Source: Olsenella sp. An270
GTDB lineage: Bacteria > Actinomycetota > Coriobacteriia > Coriobacteriales > Atopobiaceae
Direction: 5' to 3'
Assembly: GCF_002159735.1 (NCBI RefSeq)
Contig: NZ_NFJF01000002.1
Coordinates: 248,001 to 312,000 of the forward strand
Length of the DNA stretch: 64,000 nt
Part shown: positions 10,711-19,059 of the stretch, piece after piece
Numbering within the stretch: the first letter of the stretch is position 1
Layout: each line of letters opens with the position of its first letter
Made by a program: the position numbers and the translations under genes
The notes under the pieces: model-generated
Databases searched by the model: none
The model's input: the letters and a program-made list of their open reading frames with translations, nothing else
What the model was told of the DNA's origin: nothing

Positions 10711-10921
10711 ACGCCGCTCCTTGTCGCCCGCCCGTCTAAGAATCGCCGCCCTTGTCAGCCGCCCATCTAGGAATCGTCGTCCTTGTCGCTGGTCTTTCTA
10801 AGACTTTCGGGCCTTGTACGGGAAAACGCCCCGTCAACAGTACAAGGTCGGCTATTCCTAGACGCCACGATGACAAGGGCGGCATTTCTTAGAAGGCCCA
10901 CGGACAAGGGCGGCGGTTTTC
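10711..10921. repeat. Two-sided 31-bp-pitch repeat array A (upstream of mraZ)
   Basis: Four units on the left carry CTTGTC/CTTGTA at 10720, 10751, 10782 and 10813, exactly 31 bp apart. Three on the right carry the reverse complement (TACAAG/GACAAG) at 10841, 10872 and 10903, also 31 bp apart. The unit is roughly CTAGGAATCGCCGCCCTTGTC plus about 10 variable bases. The inner units are 28 bp apart (10813 to 10841) and change TTGTC to TTGTAC. Spacing is stricter than sequence. Not a CRISPR array: spacers are too short and the repeat inverts. Short open frames across it are artefacts. Confidence 0.85.
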
Positions 10922-10935
10922 GGATGCCGGACGAG

Positions 10936-11087
10936 AAGGACGGTGGGGGTCGGTGGGGCGCGGTGGGGGAGTCCCTTCACGCCGGCGACACAAATCTGCG
11001 GGGGTCGCTTGTGCCCGGGTCTGCGCGGGCACGCAACATCTGGGGGAGACACCGCCCCCGGAGACCGTCCGCGCCCGGTTTTCAACC
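10936..11087. other. Gene-free stretch between array A and the mraZ operators
   Basis: GC-rich intergenic DNA. It holds a GAGAAGGACGG word at its left edge and a hairpin GTGCCCG...CGGGCAC near 11008-11029 without a T-run. I see no gene, riboswitch or convincing terminator. Confidence 0.5.
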
Positions 11088-11127
11088 GCAAGGTGTAGCA
11101 AAGTGTTTTTTAGTGTCGCAAAGTGTG
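11088..11127 (+). promoter_or_regulatory. MraZ-type operator: four 10-bp boxes
   Basis: Four consecutive 10-bp blocks, GCAAGGTGTA, GCAAAGTGTT, TTTTAGTGTC and GCAAAGTGTG, each carry GTG at positions 6-8. MraZ is known to bind closely spaced GTG-containing direct repeats in its own promoter. A TATAGT -10 hexamer follows at 11138-11143, so bound MraZ would cover the -35 region, consistent with autoregulation. The assignment follows from position and periodicity. A related, longer array lies at 37491-37570. Confidence 0.8.
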
Positions 11128-11196
11128 GCCGATGACGTATAGTAGTCCCACGCTCCGCTCGGGGCCGGTTCGATGCCTCAGGAGGGGAGGGAAGAG

Positions 11197-11655
11197 ATGC
11201 TCACCGGTTCGTATCCGATGTCCGTGGATACCAAGGCGCGCATCACCCTGCCCGCCGTCTTCCGCAAGCAGCTCGTGGAGGGCGACAACCGGACCATCAA
11301 GCTCGTTCCCTACGGCGGACGCGTGAACGGCTTCACCCCTGACGGGTTCAAGGCCTTCGTCGACAGCCTCTTTGCGGTCAACGGGGAGCAGTACGACCCG
11401 CGAAGCGCCAAGCAGGAGAAGCTCAAGCGCGGCCTCACGGCCCGCGCGGTGGAGGTCGACATCGACTCCGCCGGTCGCGTGGCCCTCGGCAAGCTCGACG
11501 CCAACACGGCGGGCACGCGCGAGAAGTTCGGCCTGGTGGGCGAAGTCGTGGTGGTGGGCGCGGACGACCACTTCGAGGTGTGGAACGCCGAGGAGTGGGC
11601 AGCCGAGCAGGAGAGCCTCGACGAGGAGCTCGACGCCCTGCTCTACCACGACTAG
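11197..11655 (+). CDS. mraZ: Transcriptional regulator MraZ
   Basis: MraZ is the AbrB-fold regulator encoded first in most dcw clusters. The 152-residue protein has the two family repeats, with SVDTKARITLPA near 9-20 and VDIDSAGRVALG near 89-100. The ATG at 11197 is chosen because GGAGGGGAGGG (11181-11191) is spaced correctly; the ATG at 11173 would add eight residues the family lacks and has no ribosome site. It precedes rsmH by 15 bp and is downstream of the four-box operator it probably binds. Confidence 0.95.
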   Translation: MLTGSYPMSVDTKARITLPAVFRKQLVEGDNRTIKLVPYGGRVNGFTPDGFKAFVDSLFAVNGEQYDPRSAKQEKLKRGLTARAVEVDIDSAGRVALGKLDANTAGTREKFGLVGEVVVVGADDHFEVWNAEEWAAEQESLDEELDALLYHD

Positions 11656-11670
11656 GGGGTGACGATCGTC

Positions 11671-12651
11671 ATGACAGCAGAATATCGGCATGTACCCGTG
11701 ATGCTCGCCGAGGTTCTCTCCGAGCTCGACCCCCAGCCGGGGGAGGTGACCTGCGACTGCACCCTCGGGGGTGCGGGGCACACCGTCGAGCTCGCGAGGC
11801 GCGTGGCGCCGGACGGCCTGTCGATCGGAATCGACCAGGACGACATGGCGCTGGCGGCGGCGACCGAGCGCCTCGAGCGCGAGGTCCCGGAGGCGGAGAC
11901 GCTTCTCCTCAAGGGCAACTTCGGCGACCTCGACGAGCTTCTCGTCGAGGCGGAGGTCCCCGGGGTCGACTGCTTCCTGTTCGACCTCGGCGTCTCCTCG
12001 CCCCAGCTCGACATCCCGGAGCGCGGCTTCTCGTACCACGAGGACGCCCCGCTCGACATGCGCATGAATTCGGGGAACCACACCCTAACCGCAGCCGAGG
12101 TCGTGAACACCTACAACGAAGCAGACCTCACCCGAATCCTCCGCGTATATGGTGACGAGCGTCATGCGGCCCGCATCGCCCGAAGGATCGTCGAACGCCG
12201 CGCCAAGGCGCCCATCGAGACCACGCTCCAGCTCGTGGACGTGATCAAGGCGGCGATTCCCGCGGCGGCGAGAAGGAGCGGGGGCCATCCGGCGCGTCGC
12301 GCCTTCCAGGCCCTGCGCATCGAGGTCAACCATGAGCTCGACGTGCTGGACCGGGGACTCAGGGCGGCCGTCCGCTGGGCCAACCCGGGCGGGAGGATCT
12401 GCGTGATCTCCTACCACTCCCTCGAGGACCGCATCGTCAAGCACGTCTTCTCGGAGCTCTCCCAGGGATGCACCTGCCCGCCGGACCTTCCGGTGTGCGT
12501 GTGCGGTCACGTGCCGATAGTCGATGTCAGGACGAGGAAGCCCCTCGTTGCGTCTGACGAGGAGGTCGCGGCCAACCCACGGTCGCGAAGCGCTCTCATG
12601 CGCGTGGCGGTCAGGATCGACGCCCCCGCGGAGGGCAAAGGGTTGTCATAG
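11671..12651 (+). CDS. rsmH: 16S rRNA (cytosine-1402-N4)-methyltransferase
   Basis: RsmH (MraW) methylates N4 of C1402 in 16S rRNA using S-adenosylmethionine. The 326-residue protein has the N-terminal HVPVMLAEVL block, an SAM-binding CTLGGAGHT region near residue 31, LFDLGVSSPQLD near 106-117, ARRAFQALRIEVN and the C-terminal SYHSLEDRIVK and NPRSRSA blocks. The ATG at 11671 has GGGGGT about 10 nt upstream; an in-frame GTG at 11659 overlaps that site. A 222-bp gap follows before ftsL. Confidence 0.96.
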   Translation: MTAEYRHVPVMLAEVLSELDPQPGEVTCDCTLGGAGHTVELARRVAPDGLSIGIDQDDMALAAATERLEREVPEAETLLLKGNFGDLDELLVEAEVPGVDCFLFDLGVSSPQLDIPERGFSYHEDAPLDMRMNSGNHTLTAAEVVNTYNEADLTRILRVYGDERHAARIARRIVERRAKAPIETTLQLVDVIKAAIPAAARRSGGHPARRAFQALRIEVNHELDVLDRGLRAAVRWANPGGRICVISYHSLEDRIVKHVFSELSQGCTCPPDLPVCVCGHVPIVDVRTRKPLVASDEEVAANPRSRSALMRVAVRIDAPAEGKGLS

Positions 12652-12676
12652 CCGGCGCAAGCCGTCTGTGTGAGCG

Positions 12677-12764
12677 AGAGAAACGAAGCACAAACGCAGC
12701 AGCACGAACCATAAACGCACTACCACCGAACACTAAACGAACTATCAGCCCACTATCGATGAAC
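12677..12764. repeat. About eight imperfect 11-bp tandem repeats upstream of ftsL
   Basis: Consecutive 11-mers from 12677 end in or near ACGAAC/ACGCAC: AGAGAAACGAA, GCACAAACGCA, GCAGCACGAAC, CATAAACGCAC, TACCACCGAAC, ACTAAACGAAC, TATCAGCCCAC, TATCGATGAAC. The region (12652-12873) is less GC-rich than its surroundings and has no ORF. A pitch of about one helical turn suggests a protein-binding array or a structured leader controlling ftsL. The rest of the gap holds no clear promoter. Confidence 0.6.
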
Positions 12765-12873
12765 TCTTAAGGTCGCTCAAGCACACCCTGAGGGAAGAGT
12801 ATCAAGTAACCCTCAAGTTCCCAGCGTACCTGCCGTAGTCTGAGAACCGATCCGAAGCAGCAAGGAAATCGTC

Positions 12874-13362
12874 ATGAGGTACCAGGGGTCCGAGGCATAC
12901 AGCATGGACGTGGCGGAGCGGAGGCGAGAGCGCCTCGAGCGGCAGGCCGCCCCGTCCTTCGAGGTCGTCACCGGCGGTGGCCTCGACGCCCGCGCGCGTG
13001 CCGGCGTCTCGCCGACCTTCGTGGCCCGCCTGCGCGTCGCCCTCGTCGCCTTCGCCGTGCTCGTCGCGGTCGGCATGGTGCGGGTCGGCATCTCCGCCGC
13101 CACCGTCACGTTTCTGAGCGCCAACTCGACGCTCTCCGCGCAGATCGACGAGTCGACCAACCTCAACGACCAGCTGAGGGTCCAGCGCTCGGTGCTCTCC
13201 AGCAACGCCCGCATCTCGCGCATCGCCGCGCAGAACTACGGCATGGTGCTCACCGCCGACGCGGTGACGGTCGACCTCACCCCCGAGGAGGACGCGGCCG
13301 CCGCTGATGGTGAAGCTGCGCAGACGGCGGACGCCGCCGCGGCAGAGTCCTCCGTGTCGTAA
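12874..13362 (+). CDS. ftsL: FtsL/DivIC-like septum protein
   Basis: The 162-residue protein has a cytoplasmic N-terminus of about 50 residues, one membrane segment (about 54-75) and a short external coiled coil (about 80-120, with NSTLSAQIDESTNLNDQL), followed by an acidic Ala-rich tail. This bitopic layout and its position between rsmH and ftsI identify the divisome FtsL. Sequence in this family is poorly conserved, so context carries much of the call. The ATG at 12874 has AAGGAAA upstream; a second ATG at 12904 is less well placed. The 11-bp repeat array lies just upstream. Confidence 0.85.
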   Translation: MRYQGSEAYSMDVAERRRERLERQAAPSFEVVTGGGLDARARAGVSPTFVARLRVALVAFAVLVAVGMVRVGISAATVTFLSANSTLSAQIDESTNLNDQLRVQRSVLSSNARISRIAAQNYGMVLTADAVTVDLTPEEDAAAADGEAAQTADAAAAESSVS

Positions 13363-13373
13363 ACTCCATACCT

Positions 13374-15158
13374 GTGAGCAGCAGGGACAGACAGAGCCGG
13401 CGCGGCCGGCGCACCCCTTCGGAGGCCTCGTACGACGAGGCCTCTCGCGCGCGTTACCGCGTGCGCGCCTCCCGGCCCGGCGGCTCCGGGTCCGGCGGGT
13501 CCGACCACGGCATCGCGGTGACGCGGGCCGCGTTCCTCGGGCTCGCGGGCATAGCGGGCATCCGCCTCGCCTACCTCCAGCTCATCAAGCACGGCGACTT
13601 CTCGTCCGCCGCCGAGGCGCAGCGGACCAACAAGATGACGCTGCACGCCAAGCGGGGGACCATCTACGACCGCAACGGCAACGCGCTCGCGATGAGCGTC
13701 GAGTGCGAGACGGTCTACGCCAACCCCAAGGCCGTGTCGGACCCCTCCGGCGTCTCCAGCGTCCTCGTCAGGACGCTGGGCGGCGAGAAGAGCGACTACA
13801 TGGACCTCCTCACGACGGACACCACGTTCGTCTACATCGCCCGCAAGGTCGACCAGGAGGTCGCCGAGGAGCTCCGCGCCCAGCTCAACGCCAAGGAGCT
13901 CACCGGCGTCTACTTCATCTCCGACACCAAGCGGGTCTACCCGTACGGGGCCACGGCGGCCCAGGTCATCGGCTACGTGGGCACCGACGGCAACGGCCTG
14001 TCGGGCCTCGAGCTCTACTACGACGAAATCCTGACCGGCACCGACGGCGAGATGCTCATGGAGACCGGCCTCGACGGGACCCCGATCGCCGGCGGCGCAT
14101 CTGAGGTCACGGAGGCGCGCGACGGGACCGACCTCGTCATCTCGATCGACGTGGACCTCCAGGACGCCTGCGAGCGCATCATCTCCGAGTCGGTGGGGAC
14201 GTATTCGGCCGAGTCGGGCTCGGTCATGGTCACCGAGCCCAGGACCGGCGAGGTGCTCGCCGCCTGCTCCACGCCGCTCCCGGACTTCTCGAACCTGGAG
14301 GACGCCTCCTCGCTCAACCTCAAGCTCGTCTCGAGCGCCTTCGAGCCGGGCTCGGTCTTCAAGGTGCTCACGACCTCGATCGGCATCGAGGGCGGTTTCT
14401 TCACCGAGGACACCGTCTACACCGTGCCTCCGCAGGTCCTCGTGGGCGACAACTACGTCACCGACGTCGACGGCCGCGACTACACCATGGACATGAGCGT
14501 CCGCGACATGATGGTGCGCTCCTCCAACACCGCCCTCGCCCAGCTGGTGCAGAACGTCATGGGCGCCGAGGCCTTCTCGGAGGGTGTGGAGCGCTACGGG
14601 ATCGGGCAGGTCACCGGCATCGACTTCCCCGGTGAGATCGCCGGCATCGTCCGGTCGCTCGAGGAGTACGACGGCGCCACTGCGGGCTCGATGGCCTTCG
14701 GCCAGGGACTGGCGGTCCCCATGGTCCAGATCGTGCGCGCCTACGGCGCGGTCGCCAACGGCGGCGTCCCGCGCACGCCCCACTTTCTCGTGTATCGTGG
14801 TGAGGAGCAGGTCGACTGGCCGGAGGGGGAGCGCATCGTCTCCGAGGAGACCGTCGCCCAGGAGATCGACATGATGCGCGGCGTGATGACGGAGGGCTCG
14901 GGCGCCGCCGGGCAGGTCGAGGGGTACGACTTCGCCGGCAAGACGGGCACGGGCGAGCAGGCCGACGAGGGCGGCGGGTATCGGGCGAACTACTACGTCT
15001 CGTCCCTGTGCGCCTTCGTCAACGCGTCCGACCCCGACGCCCTCATCTACGTGGCCCTCAACGGCACGCCGTACCTCTCGTCGAGCTCGTCGGCGGTCGT
15101 GTTCAAGGAGGTCGCCCAGCAGGTGACGAGCATAATGGGCATCAGCCCCGTGTCCTGA
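13374..15158 (+). CDS. ftsI: Septal peptidoglycan transpeptidase (PBP3/FtsI class)
   Basis: A class B penicillin-binding protein of 594 residues. It has a basic, Ser/Gly-rich cytoplasmic tail, a membrane segment near 48-66, a pedestal domain with the RGTIYDRNG motif near residue 98, and the transpeptidase domain. Active-site motifs are Ser327 (SVFK), SSN at 383-385 and KTG at 523-525. It cross-links septal peptidoglycan with FtsW. The GTG start at 13374 is 11 bp after ftsL. No PASTA repeats are seen. murE, usually next, is absent: murF starts 13 bp downstream. Confidence 0.94.
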   Translation: MSSRDRQSRRGRRTPSEASYDEASRARYRVRASRPGGSGSGGSDHGIAVTRAAFLGLAGIAGIRLAYLQLIKHGDFSSAAEAQRTNKMTLHAKRGTIYDRNGNALAMSVECETVYANPKAVSDPSGVSSVLVRTLGGEKSDYMDLLTTDTTFVYIARKVDQEVAEELRAQLNAKELTGVYFISDTKRVYPYGATAAQVIGYVGTDGNGLSGLELYYDEILTGTDGEMLMETGLDGTPIAGGASEVTEARDGTDLVISIDVDLQDACERIISESVGTYSAESGSVMVTEPRTGEVLAACSTPLPDFSNLEDASSLNLKLVSSAFEPGSVFKVLTTSIGIEGGFFTEDTVYTVPPQVLVGDNYVTDVDGRDYTMDMSVRDMMVRSSNTALAQLVQNVMGAEAFSEGVERYGIGQVTGIDFPGEIAGIVRSLEEYDGATAGSMAFGQGLAVPMVQIVRAYGAVANGGVPRTPHFLVYRGEEQVDWPEGERIVSEETVAQEIDMMRGVMTEGSGAAGQVEGYDFAGKTGTGEQADEGGGYRANYYVSSLCAFVNASDPDALIYVALNGTPYLSSSSSAVVFKEVAQQVTSIMGISPVS

Positions 15159-15171
15159 TCGGAGTTTGAGC

Positions 15172-16611
15172 ATGATTGGCATGAGTGCATCCGACATAGC
15201 CGCCGCGACGGGGGCGACCCTGCTCGCACCGGGCTCGCGCGCCGTCACGGGCGAGGCCGTCATCGACTCCCGCAGGGTGGGCGACGGCTCGCTCTTCGTC
15301 GCCTTCGTCGGCGAGCGCCTCGACGGCAACGAGTACCTCGCAGCGGCCGCCCGCTCCGGAGCCGCCGCGGTCGTCGCCTCGCGCGAGGTCGACGCCGCCG
15401 CCCTCGCCGAGCTCTCCGCCCTGGGCTGCGCCGTGCTGCGCGCCGAGGGGGACGACTGCGAGGAGTTCCTGCTGAGGCTCGCCGCGCACGTGCGCGGCGC
15501 GCACCCGGGCTGGCTCGTCGTGGGCGTCACAGGCTCGGTGGGCAAGACCACGACCAAGGACATGCTCGCCGCAGCCTTTGGGTCGCAGCGCCGCACCCAC
15601 GCCACGGTGGGCAACCTCAACAACCTCATCGGTCTGCCGGTCACGGTGCTCTCGGCCCCCGAGGACGCCGAGGTGCTCGTCTGCGAGCTCGGCATGAACC
15701 ACACCGGGGAGATCGAGCGCCTCGCGGCGGCCTGCCGCCCGACGCTCGCCTGCATCACCAACGTCGGCACGAGCCACATCGGCCTTCTCGGCAGCCGCGA
15801 GAACATCGCGCGGGCCAAGGCAGAGGTCGTCTCGGGGATGACGCCCGGATGCGACCTGGGGCCCGCGCTCGCGCTCACCTCGTCGGGGGACTTCACGCCG
15901 TTCATCGCCGACGGCTTCGCGCGCCCTGCCGGCGTTGACGTCATGCTCGTCGGGCGCGGCGAGCAGGACCTCGTGCGCTGCGTCTCGCTCGAGCTCGACG
16001 ACGAGGGCCGTGCGACCGCGCGCCTCGACTGCGCCGACGGCTGGACGGGCACGGCGCACCTCCCCATGCCCGGCCGCGCGCCTGTCGACGACCTCATGCT
16101 CGCCCTGGCGCTGGTCTGGCGCGCCGGGCTCGACCGCGACGCCGCGCTCGCGGCGATCGAGGGCATGCCGCAGACGAGCATGCGCCTCGACGTCCACGCG
16201 ACCCCCTCGGGCGCGCGCGTCATCGACGACTCCTACAACGCCGCCCCCGCCTCGATGGCGGCCTCGCTCGACGTGCTCGCGCAGATGGCCTGCGAGGGCA
16301 GGAGGATCGCCGTGCTCGGCGAGATGGGCGAGCTCGGGGACGAGGCGCCGCGCCTGCACGGCTACGTCGGCGCCTACGCCGCGGCGAAGGGCGTCGACCT
16401 GCTGGTGCTCGTCGGCGGCGCGCTCGCCGACGAGATGGCCGAGGCCGCCCGGACGATGGGCCTCTCCGAGGACGCCATCGAGCGGCTCGCCACGGTCGAG
16501 GACGTGAGCCGCGTGATAGGCCCCGTCCTCGCCGAGGGGGACCTCGTGCTGGTCAAGGCGTCGCGCTCCGCGGGGCTCGACGGTTTCGTGAGGGGAGTGC
16601 TCGCCCGATGA
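15172..16611 (+). CDS. murF: UDP-MurNAc-tripeptide:D-Ala-D-Ala ligase
   Basis: MurF adds D-Ala-D-Ala to the UDP-MurNAc-tripeptide using ATP. The 479-residue ligase has an N-terminal domain with DSRRVGDGSLFVAF, the ATP loop GSVGKTTTKD (Gly124-Lys125 within it), NLNNLIGLP and ELGMNHTGEI, which separate MurF from MurE, and a C-terminal DSYNAAPASM block. The ATG at 15172 has CGGAG 7 nt upstream; a TTG at 15166 and an ATG at 15181 are weaker. The stop overlaps the mraY start (ATGA), implying coupled translation. Confidence 0.95.
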   Translation: MIGMSASDIAAATGATLLAPGSRAVTGEAVIDSRRVGDGSLFVAFVGERLDGNEYLAAAARSGAAAVVASREVDAAALAELSALGCAVLRAEGDDCEEFLLRLAAHVRGAHPGWLVVGVTGSVGKTTTKDMLAAAFGSQRRTHATVGNLNNLIGLPVTVLSAPEDAEVLVCELGMNHTGEIERLAAACRPTLACITNVGTSHIGLLGSRENIARAKAEVVSGMTPGCDLGPALALTSSGDFTPFIADGFARPAGVDVMLVGRGEQDLVRCVSLELDDEGRATARLDCADGWTGTAHLPMPGRAPVDDLMLALALVWRAGLDRDAALAAIEGMPQTSMRLDVHATPSGARVIDDSYNAAPASMAASLDVLAQMACEGRRIAVLGEMGELGDEAPRLHGYVGAYAAAKGVDLLVLVGGALADEMAEAARTMGLSEDAIERLATVEDVSRVIGPVLAEGDLVLVKASRSAGLDGFVRGVLAR

Positions 16612-17639
16612 TCGGAAATCCCGCCTATCCCACCTACCAGGTGTTTCTCGCCGTCGGCCTGGCCGCGCTCGTGACCGGCCTCCTGATGCCGCTCTTCATC
16701 AGGCTCATGCGCCACGAGGGCGTGGGCCAGCAGATCCGCGCCGACGGCCCGCAGCGCCACCTCGTCAAGCAGGGCACGCCCACGATGGGCGGCGTGGTGA
16801 TCCTGGTCGGCGTGCTCGTCGCCTGCGCCCTCATCGCCGAGTGGACGCCCGCCCTCGTGCTCGCCGTCGCGGTGACGCTGGTCACCGGCTCGCTGGGGCT
16901 CCTCGACGACATCGAGAGCGTCGCCCACGGACGCTCGCTCGGGCTGACCCCCTCCCAGAAGATGGCCGGCCTGATCCTCATCTCGGTCACCTTCTGCCTC
17001 GTCGCCGTCAACGTCTGCGGCACGGCTCCCACGGTCGCCTTCCCGGGCGGCTTCGTGCTCGACCTCGGCGTGCTCTCCACCACCTTCGACCTCGGCGGCG
17101 CGACCGTCTCCGTCCCCTGGATCTACCTCGCCTTCGTCTTTCTGCTCATGGCCGGCCTCTCCAACGCCGTCAACCTCACGGACGGCCTCGACGGCCTCGC
17201 CGGCGGCTGCACGATGGTCGTGATGCTCGCCATGGCCATGGTCGCCTTCCGCTACAACGAGCCCGACCTCGCCGTCTTCGCCGCCTCGATCGCCGGCGCC
17301 TGCATAGGCTTCCTGTGGCACAACTGCTACCCCGCCTCGATCTTCATGGGCGACACGGGGTCTCTGGCCCTCGGCGCCGCCTTCGCGTCGCTGGCCGTCC
17401 TCACCAAGACCGAGGTGACCTCGCTCATCATGGGCGGCCTGTTCATCTGCGAGGCCCTGTCCGTCATGATCCAGGTCGTGAGCTTCAAGCTCACGGGCCG
17501 CCGCGTCTTCCTCATGGCGCCGATCCACCACCACTTCGAGAAGCTCGGGTGGAAGGAGAACAAGGTCGTCGTGAGGTTCTGGATCGTGTCGGCCGCCTTC
17601 GCGGCGCTCGGCTTCGCCCTCTACTTCCAGCTCGGCTAG
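16608..17639 (+). CDS. mraY: Phospho-MurNAc-pentapeptide transferase
   Basis: MraY attaches phospho-MurNAc-pentapeptide to undecaprenyl phosphate, forming lipid I. The 343-residue polytopic protein (about ten membrane helices) carries GTPTMGG near residue 59, the LLDDIES aspartates near 96-102, NLTDGLDGLAGG near 193-204, FMGDTGSLALG, and the PIHHHFEKLGW block near the C-terminus. The start overlaps the murF stop by 4 bp. murD follows 10 bp downstream. Confidence 0.97.
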   Translation: MIGNPAYPTYQVFLAVGLAALVTGLLMPLFIRLMRHEGVGQQIRADGPQRHLVKQGTPTMGGVVILVGVLVACALIAEWTPALVLAVAVTLVTGSLGLLDDIESVAHGRSLGLTPSQKMAGLILISVTFCLVAVNVCGTAPTVAFPGGFVLDLGVLSTTFDLGGATVSVPWIYLAFVFLLMAGLSNAVNLTDGLDGLAGGCTMVVMLAMAMVAFRYNEPDLAVFAASIAGACIGFLWHNCYPASIFMGDTGSLALGAAFASLAVLTKTEVTSLIMGGLFICEALSVMIQVVSFKLTGRRVFLMAPIHHHFEKLGWKENKVVVRFWIVSAAFAALGFALYFQLG

Positions 17640-17649
17640 GGGGACGAGA

Positions 17650-19059
17650 ATGACCGTCGGCTCGCAGGGACATCTCGGACGCGTCGTCGTGCTCGGCCTC
17701 GGCCGCACCGGCGAGGCGGTCGCGCGCTACCTCCAGGCCCTCGTGCCCGGGCGCGTGGACTCGGTGACGCTCTACGGTGGCGCCGCGTCCAGGCCGGGAG
17801 AGAAGACCCACGAGCTCGAGGCCCTCGGCGTGACCGTGGTCACGGGGACCGACGAGGTTTCGGGTGACTACGACCTCGCCGTGGCGTCCCCCGGCATCCC
17901 GGACACCTCCGCCTTCTTCCTCTCGGCCGCGGCGTGCTCCGCCGAGGTGATCGGCGAGCCCGAGCTCGCCTGGCGCGAGAGCCCCGAGCGCTGGGTCGCC
18001 ATCACCGGCACCAACGGCAAGACGACCACGACCTCGCTCGCGACCCACCTCCTGCGCGCGGGCGGCCTCTCGGCCGAGTCCGTCGGCAACATCGGCACGA
18101 CGCCGACCGAGGCCATCGCGACGCGCGCCGACGACACCTGGTTCGTCGCCGAGCTCTCCAGCTTCCAGCTCGCCACCACGCGCCTCTTCCACCCGCGCGC
18201 CGCGGTCCTTCTGAACGTCACCCCCGACCACCTCGAGTGGCATCACACGATGGAGGCCTACGCCGCCGCCAAGGAGCGCGTCTTCGCGAACCTCGGGGCG
18301 GGGGAGCTCGCCGTCGTCTCCGTCGACGACGACTGGTGCCGCGCGACCGCCGAGGCGCTCGACGCGCGCGGCGTGCGGGTCTGCCGCCTCAGCGTCGAGG
18401 CGGAGCCTGCGGGCGAGAGCGCGGCCTTCCTGAGGGGCGGCGAGCTCGTCGTGCGCCTCGACGGCGCGGAGCACGCCCTCCTGGACGCCTCCGAGCTCAG
18501 GATCTTCGGGCGCCACAACGCCGAGAACGCCCTCGCCGCCGCCGCGCTCGCCCTCGAGCTCGGCGTCGCCGACGACGACGTCCGCTCGGGCCTCGCGTCC
18601 TTCTCGCCCATCGAGCACCGCATCGAGCCGGTCGGGGAGGTCGGCGGCGTCCGCTTCGTCAACGACTCCAAGGCCACCAACGTCGACTCCGTGGCGAAGG
18701 CGCTCACCGCCTTCGAGGCGGGCTCGGTGGTGGTCCTTCTGGGCGGGCACGACAAGGGCACCGAGCTCGACGAGCTCGCCGAGGCGGTCCGCGGGCGCTG
18801 CCGCGCCGCCGTCTGCTTCGGCGAGGCGGGGGAGCGCATCGCGCGCTCCCTGGAGGGGGTCCCCTCCGACCTCGTCGTCCTGCGCGCCGCGCACCTGCGC
18901 GAGGCGTTCGACGCCGCCGTCGCCGAGGCTCGGCCGGGGGAGACGGTGCTGCTCTCGCCCGCGTGTTCGTCCTTCGACGAGTTCTCCAACATGGCCGAGC
19001 GCGGCCGTCGCTTCAAGGAGCTCGTCCGCGACCTCGACGGGCGAGGGGGCGCGCGATGA
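17650..19059 (+). CDS. murD: UDP-MurNAc-L-alanine:D-glutamate ligase
   Basis: MurD adds D-Glu to UDP-MurNAc-L-Ala. The 469-residue ligase has a Rossmann-like N-terminus (VVLGLGRTGEAVARYL), the ATP loop GTNGKTTTT (120-128), a central AELSSFQL block, HNAENALAAAALA and NDSKATNVDSV, ending with SPACSSFDEFSNMAERG. Length is usual. The ATG at 17650 comes 10 bp after mraY, and the stop overlaps the ftsW start (ATGA at 19056-19059). Confidence 0.95.
   Translation: MTVGSQGHLGRVVVLGLGRTGEAVARYLQALVPGRVDSVTLYGGAASRPGEKTHELEALGVTVVTGTDEVSGDYDLAVASPGIPDTSAFFLSAAACSAEVIGEPELAWRESPERWVAITGTNGKTTTTSLATHLLRAGGLSAESVGNIGTTPTEAIATRADDTWFVAELSSFQLATTRLFHPRAAVLLNVTPDHLEWHHTMEAYAAAKERVFANLGAGELAVVSVDDDWCRATAEALDARGVRVCRLSVEAEPAGESAAFLRGGELVVRLDGAEHALLDASELRIFGRHNAENALAAAALALELGVADDDVRSGLASFSPIEHRIEPVGEVGGVRFVNDSKATNVDSVAKALTAFEAGSVVVLLGGHDKGTELDELAEAVRGRCRAAVCFGEAGERIARSLEGVPSDLVVLRAAHLREAFDAAVAEARPGETVLLSPACSSFDEFSNMAERGRRFKELVRDLDGRGGAR

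Noticed and set aside
10933-10942. GAGAAGGACGG as a further unit of array A
   Set aside because: It is one base off the 31-bp phase and matches the separate GGCGAGAAGRACG word instead.
12652-12873. Small gene or riboswitch between rsmH and ftsL
   Set aside because: No frame with a ribosome site and no conserved RNA structure; only the 11-bp repeats are supported.
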